Origin: Xylogone sp. PMI_703
Lineage: Eukaryota; Ascomycota; Leotiomycetes
NCBI GenBank assembly: GCA_021399445.1
Contig: JAJTUQ010000001.1
Span: 2,108,001 to 2,172,000, forward strand
Direction: 5' to 3'
Length of the DNA: 64,000 nucleotides
The notes under the pieces were generated by a model. It did not search any database and had not been told where the DNA came from. It saw only the letters and a program-made list of their open reading frames with translations. This document shows, in pieces, positions 12,304 to 22,166 of the stretch. The stretch's first letter is position 1; the number at the start of each line of letters is the position of its first letter. The translations under genes and the position numbers were made by a program.

Positions 12304-12930
12304 GCTGAGAGTTATAGCGCTAGATAGCACAGCTCAGATGCGCAACGAAAATTATGGCTTTCACAACAGAGCCTCCATGCCGAGCATTATAGTGTTACGT
12401 TCTTGAGAGCGAGATACGCAACGGATATCTTATATGACTACATTCCATCCTGTCTCAGCTATCTAACACGCCGAGATATATAGTGAAGATTTTGACTGAC
12501 GAGATCCGCAACGGAAATTGAATCCTACGCCGAGAATTATAGTGATGAATTTCACAGATCAGATCTGCAACGAAGTATGTGATCCAAAAGCAACAGTACA
12601 GCTGACATATAAGGATGCAAAATAGAGCTATTTGACGCCGAGACTTATAGTGAAGACTTCAACTCACGAGATCCGAAACGAAAGTTGAGTTCTATGCCGA
12701 GAGTTATAGTGACGAATTTCACGGATCAGATCCGCAACAAAGTATACAGTACGAAAGTGGTGGTATAGCTGACATGTGAGGAAAGTAAAGCTAATTGACG
12801 CCGAGACATATAGTGAAGAATTTGAATATCCAGATCCGCAACGCAAATCTGCTTCCCTTATTAGACATACACCGAGAGAAATAGTGATGAATTCTGAGAT
12901 CCAGACTCGCAAAGAGGGAGAGAATATGAG
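12304..12930. repeat. Higher-order tandem repeat: eight 44-bp cores in four ~165-bp dimers
   Basis: Eight diverged copies of a core start near 12304, 12379, 12470, 12529, 12637, 12696, 12800 and 12871. Each core has a left box GCCGAGANTTATAGTGA and a right box AGATCCGCAACGAAA. The right box begins 31 bp after the left in seven copies and 32 bp after it in one. Linkers between cores vary from about 15 to 64 bp. Copies alternate in two types: odd copies mostly read TAGTGAAGA after the left box, even ones TAGTGATGA or TAGTGACGA, and the dimer period is 166, 167 and 163 bp. The last dimer is more diverged. No reading frame runs through it and it matches no repeat family I know. Confidence 0.85.
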
Positions 12931-14241
12931 TTGTGCCATAATGAATTAAACTGTCCATTCACATGGTTGTATTGGTACCTGGCTTAAGGACATCCCACCC
13001 CCTATTCTGCATTCATCTAGGCACTATCATAGAGTAACTGTGAGGACCAAAAATTCCAAGTCCAAAAATATAACTTCTTTTGCAAAACCCTCTCTGAATC
13101 AAGAACAAGCGACAAAGAGAAAAAAAGAAAAATACATAACTGCCAACGGCAAAAGAGTTCTTGCCATACATCTCGCATCGTGGCGTATGCTGCATGCCTT
13201 ACATCTCCCCTGATAATCAGTGTTCTTTGTGAAGTTCACTATTAGGATTGGCCCCTTTATCCCACCTCCAGAACAGTGATTGACCTGACACTCTGCCATG
13301 AGAGGCGCTGTTCACTGTTCCTTGGAGTGGTGGTCGCCTATTTGGGAATATATAGAAGCTAAGACTTCATAGGGGAGGGAGCGTGGAGTGCTGTTGAGGT
13401 CGTTATCAGATTTGCTGTATAGGTCGCTAGGTTACGACTTGCTGGTGCCTTTGTTTCCTCTTTCCGTTTGGATTATGCATTAATCTGAATGCTGTACGTA
13501 TTCAATACCAATCACTACTTTTCTATGTAAGGCATGATGTTTTGCAGTCTCATTATGTCACTGATAACAATGGCCTTGCTGAATCATATTTATGAAAGCC
13601 AGACAAGCATTGGTTGGACTCAATAAGTCCTAAAAAGTCTTTTATGAATACCTAATACTTTCTGTACCACAAAACCCTTTCCATGAAGGTATTGCGGGAC
13701 ACATTTTAAGAAAATACAACCCATTTCCCCTCCATGGAACTTCAAACGCATTTGCCAAAATAGATAACCCGTCCATCTGAGTATTTACCAACTCAATCCT
13801 TGAATAGTGAAAATTTTGATACTTCGATAATGATGGTGGTGATAATGCGTTAATTAAAATACCTTTTGTAGCGTCATGAAAACATGCAACGTAGACCATG
13901 AGACTCCATGTGCCAAACGTTAGTGAAAAGTTATTTGATAATCGAGCCTTCTTCGATGAAGTCTCATGATAGATATGTAGTCCTCCTTAGTGGGTATGGC
14001 TCCTGCTCCTGCCAAGAATATATCGTAGTCGTTTTGGAGAGAAACGCCGGATTGGTGATGAGCTCTTTGGCGCATCGTATCTGGCTCAATATGGCGTCTG
14101 GTGAGTTATCTAGATCCGGGTCGGATTTGTAGCTTATTTATTTCTCAAGAATAGAGTAATAGTCGAAGAGTATGATGTGATGGCATTATTTTCAGTCTCA
14201 ATAATTAAATGAGATCTGTCTTTGTCGTGACAATTGCCCAA
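12931..14241. other. Gene-poor interval, part 2
   Basis: AT-rich. A minus-strand frame of 85 codons (13642-13899) and a plus-strand frame of 74 codons (13908-14132) are the longest; neither shows a domain. It includes the 3' flank of the proline-rich gene that follows on the minus strand. No RNA gene or mobile element seen. Confidence 0.45.
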
Positions 14242-15924
14242 TCAACTCACACGCTGCCTTTCACTTCTCAGCATTAAGGCATCGATATCTCTTTGTAAAG
14301 CACTTAAATCTGCCATAATATCATGTCCACCCCCATTCGCACTCGGAGTCCCTATTTCAGGAGGACTATTCGCAACTTGTGGTATTGCTATCGAAGACCC
14401 CGACTCTTGTCTCACACTTTCAATACTACGTCTAGCTGGATCGGCGCTTCTAGAACCGCCATCAACACTGTTCCTCGAATGACGAGGAGGAGGCGGTGGC
14501 GGAGGGCCAACTGAGGAACGCTTTGGCGCACTGATAGCGTCAATACCTATCACTGAAGCTGGTCTACCAGAGTCTCGTCTTATTCTAAATGAGGACGCAC
14601 GACTTGGGGGTGGGCTAGGCTGTACTAATGAAGGACTTGACTGGAGAGTTCCTTGATGTGAAGAGAGACGAACTGAGCCCATACGTCTAGATGGAGGAGG
14701 TGGTGGGGCCCTGTCACTACCGGATGATGGCCTACCATGATCTGGGGGCGTTACACTGAGTGGATCCTCGTCTGCCTGTTTCAATGCCATCCTGGTGGCT
14801 TCTGATCGAGGTGTCTTTGTACTCGATACCATCTGACTATGTCTTCTCGCCAATGGAGGAGCAGGAGGGGTCTTCTTTTCTGCTTTAATAGATGGTGCGG
14901 GCGAGGAGGGCTCCGGTACCTTCCCCGCTGCTTCCTTATCAAATATTGACTCAGCATCTGCTTCCCCAGGCGTACGGACTGGCGCAGGAGGCAGTGGTTT
15001 GTTGAAGTCGCTCGAACTCTGACTAACGATAGGGGAACTTGCACTCAAGTTTATTTGTGGCAGACCCGGTCCCAATGTCAGCGGTGAGCCCAGTGGTTTT
15101 GGAACGGGGCCATCTTTTAATTCGACTTTGATGAGTTTCCCGTGCCGCGAGTGGGGTGGTGGTGGTTTCTGTTTCGCAGGAGCCGGGACCGGCGGCGCCC
15201 GGGGGTCGTCATCAGACTCCGATATTTCTTGTGAGGTTCTAGGTGTTTCCTGATGCTGATGTGCTCCATGTATGGGTTCTGATAAAGATTGCCGATAGAG
15301 AGAAGACGCATCTGTGCTACTCCCACCATCACCTAAGCCAGGGTGTGCCGAGTGAGCCGGATTCGGAGGCGGGGCAGTGGAAGACGCTGGTAACCCTGCA
15401 TTCCCCGTCATGAGTAATCGCTTGAAGGCATCAACATCCATTGATTGCCTTTGGGTTATGTTGGGAGCCGTTGGTGGTGAATGATGGACTGATGTTTCCT
15501 TGGCAGATCGTTCCATCGTCTCTAGTGTTTTGGAAAAGGGATTGGGCGGGGCAGCACGGACTGGAGACTCTTCTTCGTCTTCCGAATCATCTGTCGAAGC
15601 GTTCTCAAAGGGATCATCGGGATTCTCAGCTTGTGGAAGAGATACCGGGTGGTGGTGGACATCGGCATCTGCTTCATCTTGGGGGACTGATGTTGAGCTC
15701 GCTGGAGCTATGGGTGGTGATAAGGGTGGCGGAGATAATACGCGGACCTTCTTTTCGGCCTTCTTGAGAGCATCTGCTGGCAAGTCGGTGACACTGGATG
15801 ACGGCAGAGGGGATTGTGGTGTTGGGTCTAAGACGCGTGGTTCGTCGGAGGGGCGGGCATCTTGCGCAATGTAGGACTGCCGTTTCCGGCGAAATGGGTT
15901 AGAGGAAGAGAAATCGTCAGGCAT
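14242..15924 (-). CDS. Proline-rich protein with NPF/DPF motifs, unknown function
   Basis: Predicted 560 aa, mostly disordered, rich in proline and serine, starting at the ATG at 15924 (MPDDFSSSNPF); an earlier in-frame ATG adds 25 residues that look like leader. Three short motifs stand out: NPF at residues 9-11, DPF at 104-106 and NPF at 128-130. These bind EH-domain and adaptor proteins of endocytosis in known cases, so a role at actin/endocytic sites is a possible inference. A conserved-looking patch DVDAFKRLLMTG follows at about 163-174, then many PPPPP-type runs that could bind SH3 domains, and a short C-terminal helix LSALQRDIDALMLRSE. A GTGAGT donor sits right at the stop, so a further short 3' exon cannot be excluded. 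Not recognised as a named gene. Confidence 0.72.
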   Translation of the reverse strand: MPDDFSSSNPFRRKRQSYIAQDARPSDEPRVLDPTPQSPLPSSSVTDLPADALKKAEKKVRVLSPPPLSPPIAPASSTSVPQDEADADVHHHPVSLPQAENPDDPFENASTDDSEDEEESPVRAAPPNPFSKTLETMERSAKETSVHHSPPTAPNITQRQSMDVDAFKRLLMTGNAGLPASSTAPPPNPAHSAHPGLGDGGSSTDASSLYRQSLSEPIHGAHQHQETPRTSQEISESDDDPRAPPVPAPAKQKPPPPHSRHGKLIKVELKDGPVPKPLGSPLTLGPGLPQINLSASSPIVSQSSSDFNKPLPPAPVRTPGEADAESIFDKEAAGKVPEPSSPAPSIKAEKKTPPAPPLARRHSQMVSSTKTPRSEATRMALKQADEDPLSVTPPDHGRPSSGSDRAPPPPPSRRMGSVRLSSHQGTLQSSPSLVQPSPPPSRASSFRIRRDSGRPASVIGIDAISAPKRSSVGPPPPPPPRHSRNSVDGGSRSADPARRSIESVRQESGSSIAIPQVANSPPEIGTPSANGGGHDIMADLSALQRDIDALMLRSERQRVS

Positions 15925-16772
15925 GATGGAGTCTGCAGCACCGAGGTGCAAATTGCCGGGGCAGAGGTAAAAACTATATTCGGTCACTGGAGGATGCAAA
16001 CATCTTGAGAAGTGGAAGGAGGCTCAAGCCGGATTACTCGGTGAGGTGTGTTGGGTTTGTCTGTCGCTGCGTTCTTATCGCCTGGTCCGTGCGCCATGAG
16101 CTTATTTGGACCCTGAGCCTGTGTGGATGTGCGGAGGGGTACCTGACTTTCCGCTCCTCTGGAGACGCCACCACCAATGGTGCTGACATGGCAGTTCTTC
16201 TACTCATCCTTTCTATGTTTCTATTCTTTGACTTTCATTGTATCCTATTAAATCTGCTTCTTTCACAGTCCAGGGATAGTAGGACAACTACTGCATGTCT
16301 AGTGTCGTCTGCTGAGATGATCTCCCGTCCAGCTTATCAGGTGTCACTGTTTTAGTGCGCAGTACGGCTCCATTCACAACCTTCCCCATGCGGGTCTGAT
16401 ACGAGGTTAGACTCCATATTTCTCATGTAGACTACTGCGTGCTACGTGGTGAAATGCAAGCCATAGTAGCACTTATTTTCATTAGAATCACCAATTGGGA
16501 AAAATCAACGCAAGGTATCATTAGCTGTCATGGATGCTACTTCCATTATGACTCCAGGTAGTGCAGTCTACCATGATGATGCCCACTAACTCCTTATGAA
16601 AAACAATGCAAATTGCCTCCTGGTATCTCATCTATCAAATGCCTGTCAATGCAATCCATTTCCTCATGAAAGTTTTCATAAACGCCCGAACTCTTCTCCG
16701 ACTCTCCACGCCGAATGGCAAAGCATAACGCCCCGGATATCAAATTAATTAGCCATAATAGAAGCAATAAAC
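15925..16772. other. Spacer between two minus-strand genes
   Basis: Holds the promoter side of the proline-rich gene and the 3' flank of eco1. A 116-codon plus-strand frame at 16005-16355 has no domain and no good start context. Otherwise AT-rich with nothing definable. Confidence 0.5.
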
Positions 16773-18217
16773 TTAAAGGCTTAGGTTCAGGCTGTTGGAT
16801 GATGTATCAGATGGGGTAGCTTCCTGTGGTGCAATGTCCTGCCATTGGAGCTCACCACCATCCAAAATCAATGGAGCAGTCTCAATATCAACGATCATTG
16901 GTCTTCCCTCGAAGAGATTTTCAGAGTACTCTAGAGCGAATTCTCTTCCTTCATCGGTAGAAGGGAATGCGAATGCGACCTGGTCCTTGGTGATTTCCAC
17001 TTCAGGAATGAAGTGAGTGCGAGCCGTCTCAACCAACTGTGTAGCGATGCCCTTTCGTCGGTGTTCTGGTGAGACCCAAAGTCGATCAACCGACATGCGT
17101 GCTTTGACCGGGTTCTCAGAACTAGCATATTCTTGCGTGCCAGATGGATACGGTCCTCCAAGAGTTGGCAGATGGCCATGCTCATCATGAGTAGCTGATC
17201 CGCGATAATATGTATGTCCCTCGCTGATGCGCTTGGCCAACAAAACTCCAACTGTGCGTTCCTCAATGCGAAAGACAAAGATTTTATACTGGTCGACATC
17301 AACGCCATCATTTGGAGACTCAGGGTTGGGACCAAGGTGAAAGATCTCTTCCTCAGTCTGGAGCTGACGGTTGGTAGATGGCACAGCAAGGCGGAGAGCA
17401 TCCATACCAAGCTCCCTGACATTTAAAGAGGATCCGTAGTAGCATACGATAATGCGCTCGGTGACTCCATCTCGAACATTGCTGTATACCTCAAATTGGG
17501 AAGGTGGTGGGAGTGCTTGACGAACACTAGCATTAGCTTGATGACGACGACGCCAGGCCCGGTGCTCAGCCTCATGTCGATCAAAATCTTCCCTGACGGT
17601 TCTATCATAGAGGAGACCGCATTCCTTGCACTCTAAGACGGTCGGAAGGCCTAGATCCAGAAGCGCCTGGCTATAGCCGACTGGGCGGTTGGTAGGAGTG
17701 CGCTTTGGGATATCAATGGGGTCGTTGTGGACAATGTCCTGGCTCGAGATGCCTGAACTGTTGCTGGAAGACATCTTCGACTTATAAGAGTGTCTTGGTT
17801 TGGTCGTGAGCCGACGTCTGGGCCGTCGGATGGCCTTAGGATGAACTTCACACGTCAAAGTTGTGAATTCTGGAGGTGATGATGGTGGAGTAGCTTCTGA
17901 TTCAGTGTGTCTTGCTGGTATTGGTATAGACTGAGCTGTAATCGTTGGACTTGAGGGTGGAGATGGAAGTCTGGCGGCAGGCTTGAAGTAATCTCGAATG
18001 GATAAGGGCTTGACCTGAGCTTTTGGTTGAGCTGGAGGTGTGTGATCTGACTTCTCTGGCTCTTCCACACGTCTCCTTTTTATCGGAGGCTCAGACTCGC
18101 TCTTGTGTCCACGCTTTGAGTATGTCCTCAATGGTGCGGTTCTGTTCAGATGTTTTGTGAGACCCTGTGAGAGTGCGATCAAAAGTGAATAGCTTACTTC
18201 TTTGGTAGTGACTCCAT
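16773..18217 (-). CDS. ECO1: Sister-chromatid cohesion N-acetyltransferase Eco1 (two exons)
   Basis: Acetylates the cohesin subunit Smc3 during S phase to establish cohesion. Exon 2 is 16773-18141; a 20-nt first exon at 18198-18217 encodes MESLPKK and is joined across a 56-bp intron (donor GTAAGC, acceptor AACAG), giving 462 aa. This start is needed because the long frame has no ATG near its beginning. After the join the protein reads KTAPLRTYSKR, as fungal Eco1 proteins do. A PIP-box-like SIRDYF motif follows (PCNA contact), then a C2H2 finger with C178, C181, H196 and H200, and a C-terminal GNAT domain with RLWVSPEHRRKGIATQL (acetyl-CoA loop RRKGIA at about 368-373). Two ACGCGT boxes lie upstream. 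Confidence 0.9.
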
Positions 18218-18350
18218 TGTGTCGGTGGCCTCGCAGCCTCGAGGCAGCGATGACTCTCTCAAACTGTCTTGTCTCGGCGTTGAGGACTGTGATTCTGAGA
18301 TTCAATTTTTGTGCGGTTGATATAAGGCTCAGTTAACGCATCTAGAAGAT

Positions 18351-18415
18351 ACCGCGTTTACGTGGGGCGCACGGACTTTGGGACGCGTTTATCGTCAAAC
18401 GCGTGCGCACGTGAC
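18351..18415 (-). promoter_or_regulatory. Cluster of ACGCGT (MCB-like) boxes and an E-box upstream of ECO1
   Basis: ACGCGT occurs at 18383-18388 and 18399-18404, about 166-187 bp before the ECO1 ATG, with a further CCGCGT at about 18352 and CACGTG at about 18409. ACGCGT is the MluI cell-cycle box bound by MBF in yeasts, which fits S-phase expression of a cohesion factor. The sites are seen directly; their use here is inference. Confidence 0.5.
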
Positions 18416-19030
18416 CAAATCCTCACCAGAAGCTGCAAGTTAATTACTACTTTAGTACTTGTGGCTGTTTTCTTGGTAGCAAACAATGCATCAAATGGAC
18501 ATCCTTTTGAGACACTTGATATCATATTTAGGATAGACTCATGAAGATTGAAGCAGTTATTGTTCTTGTGCAACTCGTGGCCACCTAATCGCCCTGGCAG
18601 ATATTAAAACAACTATCTTGTGCCCTTTGTTTCTTTGTGCTATGATTAAGAGTATTACGCTGCACGCACGACATCGGTGTTCCCCAGCAGGGCTGCAGAG
18701 ACAATGTAACCTGAACAATGCTTTCTTACCCAACAAGTATGCCTGGGCAGATATCGCACAAATGTTCGCTATGGTTTGACAACTCAGTGATACCCATCTG
18801 TGAATGTATAGAGTAGAATCCAATTGGAATATGTACTGCAAAAATGCTTTATGTATACCTGCCCTAGGGAGAGCCACATTTTTTGGAGATCGCCCACTAT
18901 TTCCCTATGATACAACTCATATGCAACCGTTACATCTGGCGCCGATCCGTTCCGCCCTTGAACCAGAAACCAAAGACAATAAGAATCTACATAAAAATGT
19001 CCCTTTCTAAAATGCGGAGATGTATCCTTT
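18416..19030. other. Spacer between ECO1 and COQ1, no gene seen
   Basis: Remaining upstream DNA of ECO1 and the 3' flank of COQ1, both on the minus strand. Frames up to 106 codons exist but have no domain. No RNA gene seen. Confidence 0.45.
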
Positions 19031-20463
19031 TTATTTCCTTCGTTTCAATGTTTTCATGGCCGTTTCAATCAATCCGTCCTTGGCTTCGCTTTCGGGGAAG
19101 CCACTGACCGAGTCAATAGCTCTATCAACATACTCCTGAGCTAAAGCGCGAGTTTGTTCGAGACCGTCGCTGTTGTGGACTATTTCCCGTGCCTATTATC
19201 GTGTTAGTCCTTGCCCATACTTCTGGTATTTCTGATGCTTACCCTGGTAACATCACCCTCCCTTGAAAACTTTCTTCCAACCAAGGCGCCGAGTTCTTGA
19301 TGCTGTTTCCATGCAAATAGTAGAGGAGCTGTAGCAAGACCTAGTTCTAAATCTGCGCCAGTCGGTTTCCCGAGTTCCTTCTCGCTGATTGTGTAATCCA
19401 ACATATCGTCCACAAGCTGGAATGCCAATCCTAGATTCTTGCCGTACGAATAGGCGGCATCTACAGTGGCGCAATCCGCGCCGCCTAAAAGAGCTGCTGC
19501 ACGACAAGATTTGGAGATAAGACTTGCAGTCTTGAGGTAGGTTTTCCGCAGATAATACGATATCGTGTCTTCTGTCCAGACAGGGTTCTTCTCATCTTGC
19601 GCCGTATTCTTTAGTTGCATGAATTCACCCTCTACGAGATTTGCAATAACGGTTGATAAGAGCTCTGTGACTTCCGCATCTCTTAACCGTGCTAGAGCTA
19701 CTGAGGCTCGACTTAATAGGAAATCTCCTGCTAGGACAGCCATCTTATTCCCAAATTCAAGATTTGCCGAGGGCGACCCTCGTCGAGAGACGGCGTGGTC
19801 AATAACATCGTCATGCAGTAAAGATGCAGTGTGAATTAATTCGGTAATCTCGGCAAGCCGTCGTTGCGAAGGAAGAATATCACTATCTGCGCTGGTGTAT
19901 GTCGTTTCTGTAAAATTGAGGGGATTTGATGATGGGATGGTGGGGTTGACATCCGAGAGGATTGAGGACGGCGAAAGAGCTTGATTGATGTCAGCATTGA
20001 GTTGCTGGCCATTATTTCTAGGTGCTTTTGGTGCAAGAGCAGTGGCTCTGGACATTAATAATACGATAAGAGGTCGCACATGCTTCCCCTCTGCTTGAGT
20101 ATAATATTTGGCAACAGTATCTAGCGAGGGGTGTCCTGACCCAAGAAGTTGTCGTATGTTGCCCGTCAGAAACTTCATTTCCTTAGCCACCATTTTCAGT
20201 GGATCTATTGTGACTCCTCCAACACTTGAAGCTGTGTTTACCACATTTGAAGCTGTATTGGAGAGCACGCTTGTAGCAACCTTGATCGCTTGTGCCCATG
20301 TTGACTGCCTTCGTCGGGTGGGATGATGGTTTGAACGGAAGGGAAAACTTTGAGCTTGAAGTCTCGGTGCTAATTGACATCTAAGACATGTTAAATATGG
20401 ATTAGGCGTCGAAAAACTGGAACGGTGGAGGAGCTGTGCAGCTCGCGATGGAACGGTTTGCAT
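19031..20463 (-). CDS. COQ1: Mitochondrial polyprenyl diphosphate synthase Coq1 (two exons)
   Basis: Builds the polyprenyl side chain of ubiquinone in mitochondria. Exons are 19243-20463 and 19031-19192 with a 50-bp intron, giving 460 aa. The N-terminus starting at the ATG at 20463 (MQTVPSRAAQLLHRSS) is arginine/serine-rich without acids, as a mitochondrial presequence should be; the open frame starts earlier only with TTG. The trans-prenyltransferase motifs are intact: GKHVRP, first aspartate motif DDVID at 218-222 within LIHTASLLHDDVIDHA, RRGSPSAN, GDFLLSRA, and second motif DDMLD at 352-356 within FQLVDDMLDYT. The short second exon supplies the C-terminal helices and ends LKRRK. Product length (number of isoprenes) cannot be told. 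It diverges from the Vma12-like gene with 301 bp between starts. Confidence 0.92.
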
Positions 20464-20764
20464 TTCCGCCAACCACCTGTAAAATCTTAGAGATTTTCAC
20501 CTCTACAGAACTCCAGAAACATGGGCGAAGGTTGATTAACGCGGGGCTTGGGGGTTGAGAAGGAGCACAGCGAGGCAATGCCCAATTGAAAGAAATAGTC
20601 AAATATTGAGAATATTCAGGCCCGCCAGTTCCCGAGAGTGGTACCAGGCTAGACTAATCCGGAATTACATTGTACCGAGGGCAAATAAGCTTTGAAATGC
20701 TGTCACCTTGATTGAGCCTCCTCGTGATGCTGCCTATTCTTATGAATATGGCAGCAAAATCACA
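20464..20764. promoter_or_regulatory. 301-bp divergent promoter between COQ1 and the Vma12-like gene
   Basis: The only DNA between the start codons of two divergent genes, so it must carry both promoters. No TATA box or named site is obvious by eye. Confidence 0.5.
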
Positions 20765-21803
20765 ATGGTCTTACTTACGATTACACCGTTGATGGTCGAA
20801 GCTCTGGGAAAGCTTCAGACCATCAAAACACCCCAGGATGATACCCATAATGAGACTGAGAAGCCAACCAAGGAAGCTGTAGAATTAGAGAGCTCAGAAG
20901 ACAGGAATAATGAAGAACCAGCTGCAGAATCATGCGAAAAGGAGCATAATTTCAAGCATACTTCGCACGCCAACGAACCCTCTTTATCGAATCCAAAGAT
21001 AGGAAATCCAATATCACATAGTCAGGTGATCAATCTATGGAAAGAACTCGCAGCCCAAGTCAACTCCTCGTCTACTTATGCGCTCGAAGCGCTCCTCCAC
21101 GGCTCGAATATATACATCCCACCACCACCACCAAAACCCGAACCAGTGAGTTTATTCCCGGAAACCCAAACCTGCTCCGACCATAAATCAATCAAGAGCC
21201 AGAAAATGAGAAGAAATGAAATAAATAAAACTAAAATAGAAGCAAAAACCCCATAGCTAACCACAATCCCAGACCCCCGAATACAAAGCCCTCATGGCCC
21301 GCCTCCGCGCCGACGAAGAAGCCCGCACATACATCAAAATGACCACCTCAACCTCAACCACATCTCTCTTCCCACCCATCCAACCCCTCCCCCACCCCGC
21401 CTTCTCCTCCCCTATCCCCCCCACCGACCTCGGCGACTCAGACATCATCCACGCCGACATAAACCGGCAGCTAACCGTGATCCTCAACATCCTTATCAGC
21501 ATCGTGTGCTGCGCGGCGGCCATCTGGATCGCGGCGCGGTGGTGGAGCACGCCTGTGAGGTTGGCGCTTAGTATGAGTGGGAGTGTGGTGGTTGGGGTCG
21601 CGGAGGTGGTGGTTTATGGGGGGTACTTGAGACGGGTTGGGGAGGCGAGGGAGAAGGAACGGGGGAGGAGGGAGGTTAGGGAGGTTGTGGGACGGTGGGT
21701 TGTTGGTGGCGATGGGGATGATGGTGGTGTTGATGTTGTGGAGAGGAGGGATGGGGATGGGGGTGGGGGGTTGAGGAAAAGGAATGTATCAAAAATGTTG
21801 TAA
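20765..21803 (+). CDS. V-ATPase assembly factor, Vma12/TMEM199 family (two exons)
   Basis: ER membrane protein of the family that helps assemble the Vo sector of the vacuolar proton pump. Exons are 20765-21145 and 21273-21803 with a 127-bp intron, giving 303 aa. The join produces PEPTPEYKALMARLRADEEART, continuing the family's hallmark: a proline run with KPEP just before a short helix with EEARTY (here stated as two overlapping parts, PPPPPKPEP and EYKALMARLRADEEA). Two hydrophobic segments follow (LTVILNILISIVCCAAAIWIA and LSMSGSVVVGVAEVVVYGG, as neighbouring stretches), with a charged tail rich in Arg and Gly. The start at 20765 is the first ATG of the frame; the upstream part of the frame begins with TTG. 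The N-terminal 100 residues are acidic and variable. Confidence 0.82.
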
Positions 21804-22166
21804 TGCTATGTGATGGTTTATGGGCGTTATGGTGTTAGTGGGAAGAGGGTATTAGGATTGAATTCTGGGTTGAAAGACTTGAAAAGCTAAGTCTATGTGA
21901 GAGAATTGGGTGATACAGCTACTATACCTTTAGCTAAGTTAAAAATTATTTCATGGCTTAGGTGGGACATGACACTTTCCAGAAGATGGAGAGAGGATAG
22001 TGGGTATTCAGAACTATATTCAAGACCAAGTCATATCTATGTCTATCATATCTAATAATAACCTCGAGGCTCATCGATCTGTACATGTCTCTATACACTC
22101 TCCATGCGTTCGAAACATCCAAAATAACAACCCAATAACCCAAATCTAGTAAAAAAACAGGTACAA
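21804..22166. other. Spacer between convergent genes
   Basis: 363 bp between the 3' ends of the Vma12-like gene (plus) and the M28 aminopeptidase (minus). AT-rich, presumably carrying both 3' untranslated regions. Nothing else seen. Confidence 0.55.

Noticed and set aside
12664..12939. 91-codon minus-strand frame inside the repeat array
   Set aside because: It runs across repeat units without any repeated protein unit in phase; the dimer lengths (166, 167, 163) are not all multiples of three.
18165..18197. 33-bp intron or non-ATG start for ECO1
   Set aside because: 33 bp is too short for an intron and a TTG start is unlikely; the 56-bp intron with a 20-nt ATG exon explains both the start and the family sequence.
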